In this document: piece by piece, positions 1-6,402 of the stretch | How positions within the stretch are numbered: the first letter of the stretch is position 1 | How the letters are laid out: every line of letters begins with the position of its first letter | DNA from: JAAYCI01 sp964550985 | Lineage (GTDB): Bacteria; Bacillota; Clostridia; Oscillospirales; Ruminococcaceae | NCBI GenBank assembly: GCA_964550985.1 | Contig: CAZKBM010000047.1 | Coordinates: forward strand, 1 to 26,147 | Direction of reading: 5' to 3' | Length of the DNA stretch: 26,147 nucleotides | The notes under the pieces: generated by a model | Seen by the model: only the letters and a program-made list of their open reading frames with translations | What the model was told of the DNA's origin: nothing | Databases searched by the model: none | Made by a program: the position numbers and the translations under genes

Positions 1-12
1 AAAGGGGAAAAG

Positions 13-46
13 TAATGGAACCACCCCTGTTGGGATGATTCCATTA
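13..46. repeat. Inverted repeat upstream of thioesterase gene
   Basis: TAATGGAA at 13-20 is perfectly repeated in inverse at 39-46 (TTCCATTA), with an 18-nt loop that holds a small CCC/GGG stem. Read on the minus strand the hairpin is followed by a T/C-rich tail. A 7-codon reading frame (ATG at 15, stop at 36-38) with a GGGGAAAAG purine run before it lies across the loop. It could be an operator, a terminator of something outside the window, or a leader peptide; I cannot tell which. Confidence 0.35.
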
Positions 47-57
47 TACGTGAAGAT

Positions 58-465
58 ATGAAAGATATAACCGAAATTCGCGCCCATTTTGCAAAGGACC
101 GCTTTGCCACTGCGCTGGGTATTGAAATAGAGAGCGCCGATGAAAGCGGCGCGGTTTGCACCGCACGCGTGCAGCCCCAGCAAACCAACGCCCTTGGCCG
201 GGTGCAGGGCGGTTTTATATACACCTTGGCAGATTTCACCTTTGCCGTGGCCGCCAACACCCACCGCATGGGCACCGTAACACTGCAAAGCAATATTCAC
301 TACCTGGCTGCGCCAAAGGGCGAGGTACTTACCGCCACGGCCCGGCCCCTAAGCCTTGGGGGGCGGGTGGCCGTGTACGAGGTTGCCGTGCGGGACGAAA
401 ACGGCGAGGTGGCGGCAATGGTTACCGCCACCGGCTATACCCCTGGCAAGGGGCCGGGGGGATAG
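58..465 (+). CDS. PaaI-like hotdog-fold acyl-CoA thioesterase
   Basis: A 135-residue protein with the hotdog-fold layout of the PaaI/YbgC-like thioesterases, which hydrolyse (aryl- or fatty) acyl-CoA in the cytoplasm. The diagnostic stretch is N44-x-x-G47 followed by Q-G-G at 50-52 and T-L-A-D59. In E. coli PaaI the same stretch reads N..G..HGG..xLAD, with Asn, His and Asp near the thioester. Here the His position is Gln50, while Asn44 and Asp59 are kept. ATG at 58 is the only possible start, because an in-frame TAA lies at 13-15. Only a weak GAAG lies just before it. The substrate cannot be read from the sequence, and no neighbour suggests a pathway. The family call is solid; the specific activity is unknown. 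Confidence 0.85.
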   Translation: MKDITEIRAHFAKDRFATALGIEIESADESGAVCTARVQPQQTNALGRVQGGFIYTLADFTFAVAANTHRMGTVTLQSNIHYLAAPKGEVLTATARPLSLGGRVAVYEVAVRDENGEVAAMVTATGYTPGKGPGG

Positions 466-537
466 GCCGCCGTGTGGAATTGGCCGCCTGCCCCCATGAA
501 AAATACGCCGGGTAAAAAAGCCATATTGCCTATCATC

Positions 538-577
538 GGCCCGGCCAGGCCGTGGCGGGCCGTTTTCAGGCCGGGCC
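538..577. repeat. GC-rich inverted repeat after thioesterase gene
   Basis: GGCCCGGCC at 538-546 is matched by GGCCGGGCC at 569-577 (9 bp perfect, 22-nt loop). There is no T-run on the plus strand. It lies in the 213-base gap between the thioesterase gene and the next gene, and may act as a transcript-end hairpin. Confidence 0.35.
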
Positions 578-619
578 CAGCAGAAGCGCCCCCTCTTACT
601 GAGAAAATACACAAAATGC

Positions 620-648
620 TGGATTTTCCCGCCGGGACGCTGTATACT
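620..648 (+). promoter_or_regulatory. Possible sigma-A promoter for the small membrane protein gene
   Basis: TATACT at 643-648 is a good -10 box. The best -35 at 17-bp spacing is TGGATT (620-625), which is poor. The box lies 30 bases before the ATG at 679. The call rests mainly on the -10 and the position. Confidence 0.35.
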
Positions 649-678
649 GGTAAATAGCAAACCAAAGGAGCCCCTTTT

Positions 679-1110
679 ATGAGAGACGGCAAAACCCCAA
701 AAACCCTTTTGGCAGGGGGCTTTACCCTTGTTGCCGCCCTTTGTGCGCCTTTGCCGCTGTATGCCTCGGCCGCCCCTTTTAAGGCCGTGCAAACGGGTGA
801 CACACAAAACCTTTCGCCCTGGATACTGGTGCTGGTGGCGGCCTGTATGTTGCTGGCCGTGGTGTTGTTGCTACGGATGCGCAAAAAGCCCGACGGCAAG
901 CCCCCTGCGAACCCCCTATACAAGGCTGCGCCCCAAGGGGCCGAAACCGCCGGGGAGGCCATGGAACCCGGAGCGGTGCAAAACGCCGCACCGGCTGCAA
1001 GCGCCAGTGCCCCCTCCCCTGCCCCGGATGAGGCGGGAGCGCCCGAAGATACGCCAGCGGAAAAAATACCAAAAAAAGAACAGAATGAAAAGGAAGATAC
1101 CGAACTATGA
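679..1110 (+). CDS. Small membrane protein with sorting-signal-like segment and acidic tail
   Basis: A 143-residue protein of unknown function. Residues 1-30 look like a signal peptide (basic start, hydrophobic core, small residues ASA near the end). Only about 15 residues later comes VQTGDTQNL, then a hydrophobic segment (about 48-66) and RMRKK. This order, a TG-containing motif, a membrane span and a basic stop, resembles LPXTG-type cell-wall sorting signals. It is unusual because no extracellular domain lies before it and because about 75 residues rich in Pro, Ala and Glu follow the basic stop. The tail would be cytoplasmic if the span exits as in sorting signals. AAAGGAG ends about 9 bases before the ATG and supports this start. 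It might be a sortase substrate, or simply a two-span membrane peptide. I do not recognise a named family. Confidence 0.7.
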   Translation: MRDGKTPKTLLAGGFTLVAALCAPLPLYASAAPFKAVQTGDTQNLSPWILVLVAACMLLAVVLLLRMRKKPDGKPPANPLYKAAPQGAETAGEAMEPGAVQNAAPAASASAPSPAPDEAGAPEDTPAEKIPKKEQNEKEDTEL

Positions 1111-1150
1111 ACCCCCATGTTTTAGCTAGGATGCGAAGGAGAGGCCGCTT

Positions 1151-1322
1151 TGTGCAAAGGATACCGGTGAAACATTGCACAGAGCTTACACGGCTGGCAT
1201 AAAGCCCCGCACACTGCGTTTAACGCGTGGTGGCAGGGCCCCCGCCGGACGGCAGATTTCACCGGGAAATAGCTTTTTTACAGCACGCGATTTTGTGTGC
1301 TGTTTGGTTTGCTATTCCCCGG
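1151..1322 (+). promoter_or_regulatory. Structured RNA leader of the MFS exporter (riboswitch-like)
   Basis: The 311-base gap before the MFS gene is full of complementary arms. TGTGCAA (1151-1157) pairs with TTGCACA (1175-1181). The loop of that hairpin carries CCGGTGAAA (1164-1172), a perfect complement of TTTCACCGG (1257-1265), so a loop-to-distal pseudoknot is possible. The distal arm overlaps the 5' side of another long hairpin: 1262-1273 with 1311-1322 (12 bp, one mismatch), which encloses 1280-1286 with 1297-1303 (7 bp perfect). Further small stems are GGCT (1192-1195) with AGCC (1203-1206), and GCG with CGC near 1217-1226. An intrinsic terminator follows at 1346-1380. I could not match this to a known riboswitch consensus. 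Confidence 0.5.
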
Positions 1323-1345
1323 TTTGGGCTTCTGCCAAAAATGTG

Positions 1346-1380
1346 AAGGCTGTAGGTGATGTTTTGCCTATGGCTTTTTT
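1346..1380 (+). terminator. Intrinsic terminator (attenuator) before the MFS start codon
   Basis: AAGGCTGTAGG (1346-1356) pairs with CCTATGGCTTT (1367-1377) with a few G-T wobbles. The sequence continues as TTTTTTATTTTGCTTTTTT from 1375. The hairpin ends about 45 bases before the MFS ATG at 1422, so it would stop transcription before the gene. GCTTC (1328-1332) can partly pair with GAAGGC (1345-1350), a possible antiterminator arm. Confidence 0.55.
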
Positions 1381-1421
1381 ATTTTGCTTTTTTAAGCGGA
1401 TTTTTGAAAGGATTAAAACCT

Positions 1422-2633
1422 ATGAGCCCCATAAATTCCAACTGGAAAGGCGCTATTGCCCGCTTTTTGTTCGCCCAAACCGTTTCCCTGTTTGGCTCGT
1501 CGCTGGTGCAATACGCCATCATCTGGCACATCACCCTCACAACCTCCTCGGGCAAGATGCTTACCCTGAGCACCCTGTGCGGCTTTTTGCCGCAGATTCT
1601 CATCTCGCTTTTTGCGGGCGTATGGGTGGACCGTTACAACCGTAAGCGTATGATTATGCTGGCTGACAGCGCCATTGCGCTTTCCACCTTAGTGTTGGCC
1701 CTGGTTTTCATCAGCGGGCATGGCAATGTGTGGCTTTTGTTTGCCGCTTTAACCGTACGCTCGGCCGGGGCAGGGGTGCAAACCCCTGCGGTAAACGCCC
1801 TCATTCCCCAAATAGTGCCAAGCGAGGGGCTTTTGCGTATCAGCGGCATCAACAGCACCCTCTCCAGCATGATGATGCTGCTTTCGCCCGCGGCCAGCGG
1901 CGCGGTTTTGTCGGTAGCGCCGCTGGAAGCCGCCCTTTTTATAGATGTGGTAACAGCCCTTGTCGGCGTATGCATCACCGCCACCGTGCCTGTGAAACCC
2001 CTGCCCAAAGAACAGGCGGCAGGCGGCGATAGCCTTGGCGAAATTAAAAAAGGCTTTGCCTATTTAAGGCAAAACCGTTTCATCCGCAGGCTGCTGTGTT
2101 ACCAGCTTATTCTGCTGTTTTCTATAAGCCCTTCGGCCTTTTTAACCCCGCTTATGGTAAGCCGCAGCTTTGGGGCCGAACTGTGGCGCCTAACCGCCAG
2201 CGAGATGACTTACAGCCTGGGCATGATACTGGGCGGGCTGCTGATTGCCTGGTGGGGAGGCTTTAAAAACAAGATGACCACCACCCTGGCCGCAGGCACC
2301 CTGTACGGCACTTTAATGGTTTTGATGGGCTGCGCGCCACTGTTTTTGTTATACCTTGCCTGCAACGCCCTCATCGGGGTCACCTCGCCCTGCTATAACG
2401 CCCCCATCACCGTAAGCATACAGCAGCGTGTACCGTCCCAAATGCACGGCCGTATATTCAGCTTTATGCAAATTGCCACCTCCTGCGCATTGCCGCTGGG
2501 TATGGTGGTGTTTGGGCCCTTGGCCGATGCGGTGCCCGTACAGTACATTTTGCTTTGCACCGGTTTTTTTGTGGCGGCGCTTTCGCTGGCGGTGTGGAAA
2601 TTGGGCCTACTGACAAAAATGCCGAGCGAATGA
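1422..2633 (+). CDS. MFS drug/metabolite exporter
   Basis: A 403-residue inner-membrane protein of the major facilitator superfamily, in the EntS/MefA-like (MFS_3-type) exporter group, with about 12 hydrophobic spans. The loop between spans 2 and 3 carries the motif-A-like AGVWVDRYNRKR (about residues 66-77). Such proteins use the proton gradient to expel small molecules such as macrolides or siderophores; the substrate is not readable here. The frame is open upstream to 1356, but I chose ATG at 1422 because GAAAGGA (1406-1412) sits correctly before it and the protein then starts just ahead of the first span. It lies behind a structured leader with an intrinsic terminator, so conditional expression is likely. 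Two MATE efflux genes follow within 3 kb. The end faces a convergent MATE gene across a MITE. Confidence 0.85.
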   Translation: MSPINSNWKGAIARFLFAQTVSLFGSSLVQYAIIWHITLTTSSGKMLTLSTLCGFLPQILISLFAGVWVDRYNRKRMIMLADSAIALSTLVLALVFISGHGNVWLLFAALTVRSAGAGVQTPAVNALIPQIVPSEGLLRISGINSTLSSMMMLLSPAASGAVLSVAPLEAALFIDVVTALVGVCITATVPVKPLPKEQAAGGDSLGEIKKGFAYLRQNRFIRRLLCYQLILLFSISPSAFLTPLMVSRSFGAELWRLTASEMTYSLGMILGGLLIAWWGGFKNKMTTTLAAGTLYGTLMVLMGCAPLFLLYLACNALIGVTSPCYNAPITVSIQQRVPSQMHGRIFSFMQIATSCALPLGMVVFGPLADAVPVQYILLCTGFFVAALSLAVWKLGLLTKMPSE

Positions 2634-2639
2634 GGCTAA

Positions 2640-2800
2640 GAACCTGTATTCACAACGGAGCATGGACCAGCGCCGAGCATTTTTTGCGTCGGACAAGGCG
2701 CGGTTTCGCAGGCAACCTTGGTGGTTGGCAAGAAAACGCAACGAAGGCCGACACAAAAAATGCCGGGGGATGGGCCGTGTGGAGTTGTGAATATAGGTTC
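2640..2800. mobile_element. MITE-like 161-bp foldback element with TAA flanks
   Basis: GAACCTGTATTCACAAC (2640-2656) and GTTGTGAATATAGGTTC (2784-2800) are terminal inverted repeats, matching at 16 of 17 positions. The inverted pairing continues inward: GCATTTTTTGCGTCGG (from 2678) against CCGACACAAAAAATGC (to about 2764) at 15 of 16, and GGTTTCGCAGGCAACC against GGTTGGCAAGAAAACGC less exactly. Thus nearly the whole element folds on itself. TAA lies directly on both sides (2637-2639 and 2801-2803), consistent with a 3-bp target duplication as made by IS5-type transposases. There is no transposase inside. It sits exactly between two convergent genes and may act as their shared terminator. Two short frames inside it are shadows. 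Confidence 0.75.
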
Positions 2801-4230
2801 TAAGGTTTGGCCGCCGGGGTGGGCGCTGCCGCCCCGGCGCTTTGGGCCGCCTGTTTTTCCTCATGTTCCAACGGGCGTATATCCAGCCGGAACACCCGGC
2901 GCACAAAAATGAGGCTGAGAACCAAAGCCACAAGTTCGGCTAAGGGGAAAGCGTACCAAACGGCGTTTAGCCCGCCCAGTTGGGCCAGTACCCAGGCCGC
3001 GGGCAACAGCACCACAAGTTGCCGCACCACCGACACCACCAGGCTCATAAACCCGTGCCCCAGTGCCTGGCATACCGAAAGGCCAATGATGCTAAAGCCT
3101 GCAAACACAAAACAAAGGCTGATGATGCGCAGCGCCGGGACACCGATGGCCAGCATATTTTCAGAGGCGTTAAACCAAAGCAGCAGTTGCTTGGTAAGCA
3201 GCCAAAAGGCCAACATCCCTACAAACATCATGCCCACGGCGTACAAAATACTATCTTTTATGGCTTTTATCATGCGGCTGGCTTTGCGCGCCCCATAGTT
3301 GTAGGCCACAATAGGCACCAGGCCGTTATTTAACCCAAATACCGGCATAAATACAAAACTTTGCAATTTAAAGTATACCCCAAACACCGCCGTGGCCGTG
3401 GGCGTAAAGGCAATGAGGATGCGATTGACGCCAAAGGTCATAATAGAGCCGATAGAGCCCATCATGATGGAGGGAATACCCACCGAATAGATGCGGGCCA
3501 GCACCTTTTTTTGAGGCCAAATCTCCTTTACGCGCAACTGGATGTCCGGGTTCATTTTAAGGTTCATAATAAGGCCCAGCACCGCCGCGCAGCACTGGCC
3601 AAACACCGTGGCAATGGCCGCGCCCGCAATACCCAGTTTGGGGAAACCCAAAAGCCCAAAGATGAGGATGGGGTCTAAAATAATGTTGATAACAGCCCCC
3701 AAACACTGGGTTATCATGGAATAAAAGGTGCGCCCGGTAGATTGCAGAAGGCGCTCGAAGGCAAACTGGTAGAATATGCCGAAAGAGGCAAGGCAGCAGA
3801 TGACCAGATAGGTGGTGCCGCCCTCGGCTATTTCGGCAATATCGGTTTGCGCCCTAAAAAATACCCCGGCCAGCCCGGTGCCCAATACCGCAAACACCAA
3901 AAAATTCAGGAATGCCAAAAACAGGCTGGTGCTGGCCGCACGGTTTGCCAGCGGGCGGTTATTTTCGCCCAAACTGCGCGAGAGCAGGGCGTTTACCCCA
4001 ACGCCGGTGCCCGCGCCCACAGCTATCATCAGGTTTTGAACGGGAAAGGCCAGCGACACCGCCGTAAGCGCGTTTTCACTAAGCTGGGCCACAAAAATGC
4101 TATCCACAATGTTGTACAGCGCCTGCACCAGCATGGCCACTATCATAGGCAGGCTCATGCTGAGCAGCAGGCGGTTTACGGGCATGGTGCCCATCTTGTT
4201 TTCGGGGGCTTGTTTTACAGTTTCACTCAT
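2800..4230 (-). CDS. MATE family multidrug efflux transporter
   Basis: A 476-residue membrane protein with the 12-span MATE layout in two similar halves. Its N-terminal half has the typical MPVNRLLLSMSLPMIVAML...ALYNIVDSIFVAQL and a LLQSTGRTF stretch. These transporters expel cationic drugs or dyes using Na+ or H+. The start chosen is ATG at 4230 (MSETVKQAP): GAGGAA lies about 10 bases upstream, and a good promoter ends at 4271. Starting at the far upstream frame opening (4323) would run through that promoter. The C-terminal tail is Ala/Pro-rich and its TAG stop overlaps the end and TAA flank of the MITE at 2800-2803, so the insertion may have altered the last codons. It is divergent from marR and very likely repressed by it. 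Confidence 0.9.
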   Translation of the reverse strand: MSETVKQAPENKMGTMPVNRLLLSMSLPMIVAMLVQALYNIVDSIFVAQLSENALTAVSLAFPVQNLMIAVGAGTGVGVNALLSRSLGENNRPLANRAASTSLFLAFLNFLVFAVLGTGLAGVFFRAQTDIAEIAEGGTTYLVICCLASFGIFYQFAFERLLQSTGRTFYSMITQCLGAVINIILDPILIFGLLGFPKLGIAGAAIATVFGQCCAAVLGLIMNLKMNPDIQLRVKEIWPQKKVLARIYSVGIPSIMMGSIGSIMTFGVNRILIAFTPTATAVFGVYFKLQSFVFMPVFGLNNGLVPIVAYNYGARKASRMIKAIKDSILYAVGMMFVGMLAFWLLTKQLLLWFNASENMLAIGVPALRIISLCFVFAGFSIIGLSVCQALGHGFMSLVVSVVRQLVVLLPAAWVLAQLGGLNAVWYAFPLAELVALVLSLIFVRRVFRLDIRPLEHEEKQAAQSAGAAAPTPAAKP

Positions 4231-4248
4231 AAAGTGTACATTCCTCAC

Positions 4249-4261
4249 AATAGTTTCATAG
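4249..4261. promoter_or_regulatory. MarR operator-like box (MATE side)
   Basis: AATAGTTTCATAG resembles the perfect palindrome AATAG-AAA-CTATT (4355-4367) read on the other strand. It begins about 3 bases after the predicted MATE transcription start near 4264. It is the mirror image of the box on the marR side. Confidence 0.5.
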
Positions 4262-4270
4262 TCAACCAAT

Positions 4271-4299
4271 ATTCTAGGGGATTTCATTTTTATTGTCAA
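4271..4299 (-). promoter_or_regulatory. Promoter of the divergent MATE gene
   Basis: On the minus strand TTGACA (4299-4294) is followed after exactly 17 bases by TAGAAT (4276-4271). Transcription would start near 4264, 34 bases before the ATG at 4230. This is an almost ideal sigma-A promoter. Confidence 0.8.
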
Positions 4300-4316
4300 T
4301 GTTTTTTCCGTAGGAA

Positions 4317-4345
4317 TTGACAAATTTGGTATAGTTCTCTATTAT
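4317..4345 (+). promoter_or_regulatory. Promoter of marR-MATE
   Basis: TTGACA (4317-4322), a 17-base spacer and TATTAT (4340-4345) form a strong sigma-A promoter. An alternative -10, TATAAT at 4343-4348, has a 20-base spacer and is less likely. The two -35 boxes of the divergent pair form an inverted repeat, TTGTCAAT (4293-4300) and ATTGACAA (4316-4323). Confidence 0.8.
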
Positions 4346-4367
4346 AATGGTTGCAATAGAAACTATT
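4331..4367. promoter_or_regulatory. Two MarR operator-like palindromes over the marR promoter
   Basis: ATAG-TTCT-CTAT (4331-4342) lies in the spacer and overlaps the -10. AATAG-AAA-CTATT (4355-4367) begins just after the predicted start near 4352. Both share the ATAG...CTAT arms with the box at 4249-4261. MarR proteins bind such palindromes as dimers, so autorepression is expected. Confidence 0.55.
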
Positions 4368-4384
4368 TTAGTGTGGTGTACAGC

Positions 4385-4885
4385 ATGTTGCAGCCAAACC
4401 CAGACAGCATTTTCAAACTCCTCTCTGTCATTCACCGTAAAACAGGCGTTTATATGAATGACGGCCTTACACATTTGGGGCTAAACAGCGCCCAGGTGCC
4501 CTTTATTTTACTGGCCTGCCAAAACGGCCCCCTGCCCCAAAACCGCATGGGCGAAATTTTGGGCATGGACAAAAGCACCGTTGCCAAAACGGTGGCTAAG
4601 CTTGTGGCCCAGGGTTACTTGCAGCGGCGGCACAGTGGCGAGGATGGCCGCATATTGGAGGTAAGCCCCACCCAGCAGGCCTTTTTGGTGCAAAAGGAGC
4701 TGGAGGAAAAACGGCAAGAGTGGGCCCAGCAGGTGACCGCCGGGATGAGCGAAGTGGAGGTTGCCATACTATTTGACCTTGTGCAGCGCATGGAACACAA
4801 CGTAAGGCGGGCCTTTGCCCCCGCCCCGTGCGCGGCCCAGCCCCCAGAAGAGCACCCGCCGGGTATGCAACCGGCGGGCGGTTAG
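4385..4885 (+). CDS. MarR family transcriptional repressor
   Basis: A protein of about 166 residues with the MarR winged-helix fold. Helices span about residues 8-45, the recognition helix is around KSTVAKTVAKL (63-73), and the wing is around RRHSGEDGRI (81-90). MarR repressors dissociate from DNA on binding small aromatic or drug ligands. The start is uncertain: ATG at 4385 and GTG at 4373 or 4376 are in frame and none has a clear Shine-Dalgarno. ATG is preferred because it leaves a 33-base leader after the predicted transcription start. The C-terminus is a Pro/Ala/Gly-rich tail. It lies 8 bases before a MATE gene in the same direction and is divergent from another MATE gene, so it probably controls both. 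Confidence 0.9.
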   Translation: MLQPNPDSIFKLLSVIHRKTGVYMNDGLTHLGLNSAQVPFILLACQNGPLPQNRMGEILGMDKSTVAKTVAKLVAQGYLQRRHSGEDGRILEVSPTQQAFLVQKELEEKRQEWAQQVTAGMSEVEVAILFDLVQRMEHNVRRAFAPAPCAAQPPEEHPPGMQPAGG

Positions 4886-4893
4886 GTGAAATG

Positions 4894-6216
4894 ATGCGTA
4901 TTGAGAGACGGTTTTTCCAATATGTGGCCCCATCGGTGCTGGCGTTTGCCCTTTCGGGGGTGTATGCCATTGTAGACGGCTACTTTGTGGGCAACAGCCT
5001 GGGCGATTTGGGGCTGGCCGCCATCAACCTGGCTTACCCCATTACCGCCCTGTTGCAGGCCCTGGGCACGGGTATTGGCCTTGCGGGGTCTATTCGGTTT
5101 ACCATTTTGGGCGCACAGGGCAAACGGCAGGGGGAAAAGGAGACCTTTACGGGCAGCTTGTTGCTGCTGGGGCTGGTAAGCCTGCTGGCCACAGCGGGCC
5201 TATTTTTGGCAAGTACCCCTCTTTTGCGGCTTTTGGGCGCGGGCGGGGCTCTACTTGCCCCGGCGCTTAGCTATATCCAGGTAATTGTGCTGGGGGCGGC
5301 TTTTCAAATATTTGCCACGGGGCTTGTGCCCTTTATCCGCAATTTGGGTGGGGCCACCTTTGCCATGGTGGCCATGATTTTGGGCTTTGGCACCAACATT
5401 GTGCTGGACTACCTTTTTGTTTGGGCCTATGGCTGGGGCATGGCCGGGGCGGCCTTGGCCACGGTAATTGGGCAGGGGCTAACCCTGCTTTGTGCGGTGG
5501 CCTACCTGTTTTACAAAAAGCCGGGGCTTACCGCACTGCCCCTGCGCAAAATGCGGGAGGTGTTTGGGGCGGTGCTGGCGCTCTCCCTCTCGCCCTTCGG
5601 GCTCACCTTTTCGCCCAATATCACCCTGGTATTGATGAACCGCTTTTTGGTGAACAACGGCGGCGACGATGCCCTGGCTATTTACGCCTGCATCGCCTAT
5701 ATCACCTGTATTGCCTATTTGCTTTTGCAGGGCGTTGGCGATGGCTGCCAGCCCCTGATGAGCCATTACTACGGTGAAAAGGCCGCCGCCCCGCTGCAAA
5801 AGGTGTTCCGCCTAAGTTACCTTACCGGGGCGGCCATGGCAGTGTTTTGCATGGCCTTGCTGTTTTTTACAAAGGGCGGCATAGGGCGGCTGTTTGGCGC
5901 TTCGGCCGAGGTAAGCGCTGGTGTGGCGCAGTTTTTGCCGCTGTTTTTGGGCAGCCTTTTGTTTTTGGCCTTTGTGCGCATAACCACCGCGCAGCTTTAC
6001 GCCACCGAGAAAACCCGCCTTTCTTACCTGCTGGTATATGCCGAGCCCTTGCTGCTTTTCATTCTGCTGCTGGTTCTGCCGGGGGTTTTGGGCATCTGGG
6101 GGATGTGGGCGGCTGTGCCCCTGGCCCAAACCGCCACGGCGGGCATTGCCATTTGGGCCAGGCGACGGGCTTTTACAAAAAACGCATCAAAGCCGATGGA
6201 TACAAAACCAAAGTGA
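4894..6216 (+). CDS. MATE family efflux transporter, cotranscribed with marR
   Basis: A membrane protein of about 440 residues with 12 hydrophobic spans. It has MATE features such as GVYAIVDGYFVGNSLG near the N-terminus and LQGVGDGCQPLMSHYYG at the start of the second half. It is distinct from the other MATE protein, so this is not a recent duplication. The start is ATG at 4894 (MRIERRFF): AGGTGA at 4884-4889 leaves a usable spacing, whereas ATG at 4891 is too close. The Shine-Dalgarno overlaps the marR stop (4883-4885), so translation is probably coupled. The reading frame extends upstream into marR without biological support. The drug specificity is unknown. Confidence 0.88.
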   Translation: MRIERRFFQYVAPSVLAFALSGVYAIVDGYFVGNSLGDLGLAAINLAYPITALLQALGTGIGLAGSIRFTILGAQGKRQGEKETFTGSLLLLGLVSLLATAGLFLASTPLLRLLGAGGALLAPALSYIQVIVLGAAFQIFATGLVPFIRNLGGATFAMVAMILGFGTNIVLDYLFVWAYGWGMAGAALATVIGQGLTLLCAVAYLFYKKPGLTALPLRKMREVFGAVLALSLSPFGLTFSPNITLVLMNRFLVNNGGDDALAIYACIAYITCIAYLLLQGVGDGCQPLMSHYYGEKAAAPLQKVFRLSYLTGAAMAVFCMALLFFTKGGIGRLFGASAEVSAGVAQFLPLFLGSLLFLAFVRITTAQLYATEKTRLSYLLVYAEPLLLFILLLVLPGVLGIWGMWAAVPLAQTATAGIAIWARRRAFTKNASKPMDTKPK

Positions 6217-6268
6217 TTACAGCATTTTCACAAATAACTTACACACCGCACCGGCAAAAACAGGTTTA
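6215..6268 (+). repeat. Dispersed repeat, copy A
   Basis: It starts inside the TGA stop codon of the MATE gene (6214-6216). Positions 6222-6247 (26 bases) recur exactly, inverted, at 11122-11147. The whole stretch, ending AAAAACAGGTTTA (to 6268), aligns with gaps to 25944-26000. It sits upstream of the flagellin promoter. Confidence 0.6.
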
Positions 6269-6326
6269 GTCAAGGCGCAAAATTGTGCATCTGAACAAAT
6301 TTTTGCCTTTTTCCACACCGGGCTTA

Positions 6327-6350
6327 TAAAATCGCTACCCCGGCCGAATA
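6327..6350 (+). promoter_or_regulatory. Sigma-28-like flagellar promoter
   Basis: TAAA (6327-6330) and GCCGAATA (6343-6350) resemble the flagellar sigma-28/SigD consensus TAAA...GCCGATAA. The gap is 12 bases rather than the usual 15 or so, so the -35 match is imperfect. It lies 52 bases before the flagellin start. Confidence 0.45.
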
Positions 6351-6402
6351 TACGAGTAGATGCTTTTTATTCTGAATTCACTGAACGGAGAGGTGGCTTG
6401 CC

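Noticed and set aside
472..657. 61-codon plus-strand frame in the gap after the thioesterase
   Set aside because: No ribosome site, overlaps a GC inverted repeat and the promoter region, no recognisable protein features.
435..1118. Long minus-strand frame of 227 codons opposite the small membrane protein gene
   Set aside because: It is a shadow frame produced by GC-rich codons: low-complexity Ala/Gly/Ser composition, no ribosome site, no family features.
1215..1250. T-box antiterminator (GCGTGGTGGCAGGG)
   Set aside because: The AGGGTGGNACCGCG motif is absent, and the downstream gene is a transporter with no amino-acid link.
1164..1265. Cobalamin riboswitch (CCGGTGAAA and GCCCCGCACACTG look like core pieces)
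   Set aside because: Spacing and order of the core elements do not fit, and no GGGAA/GGGAAGG pair flanks them as required; treated as an unassigned structured leader.
2607..2933. Frames on both strands across 2.6-2.9 kb
   Set aside because: They read through the inverted-repeat arms of the MITE and into convergent genes; similar peptide ends on both strands simply reflect the inverted repeats.
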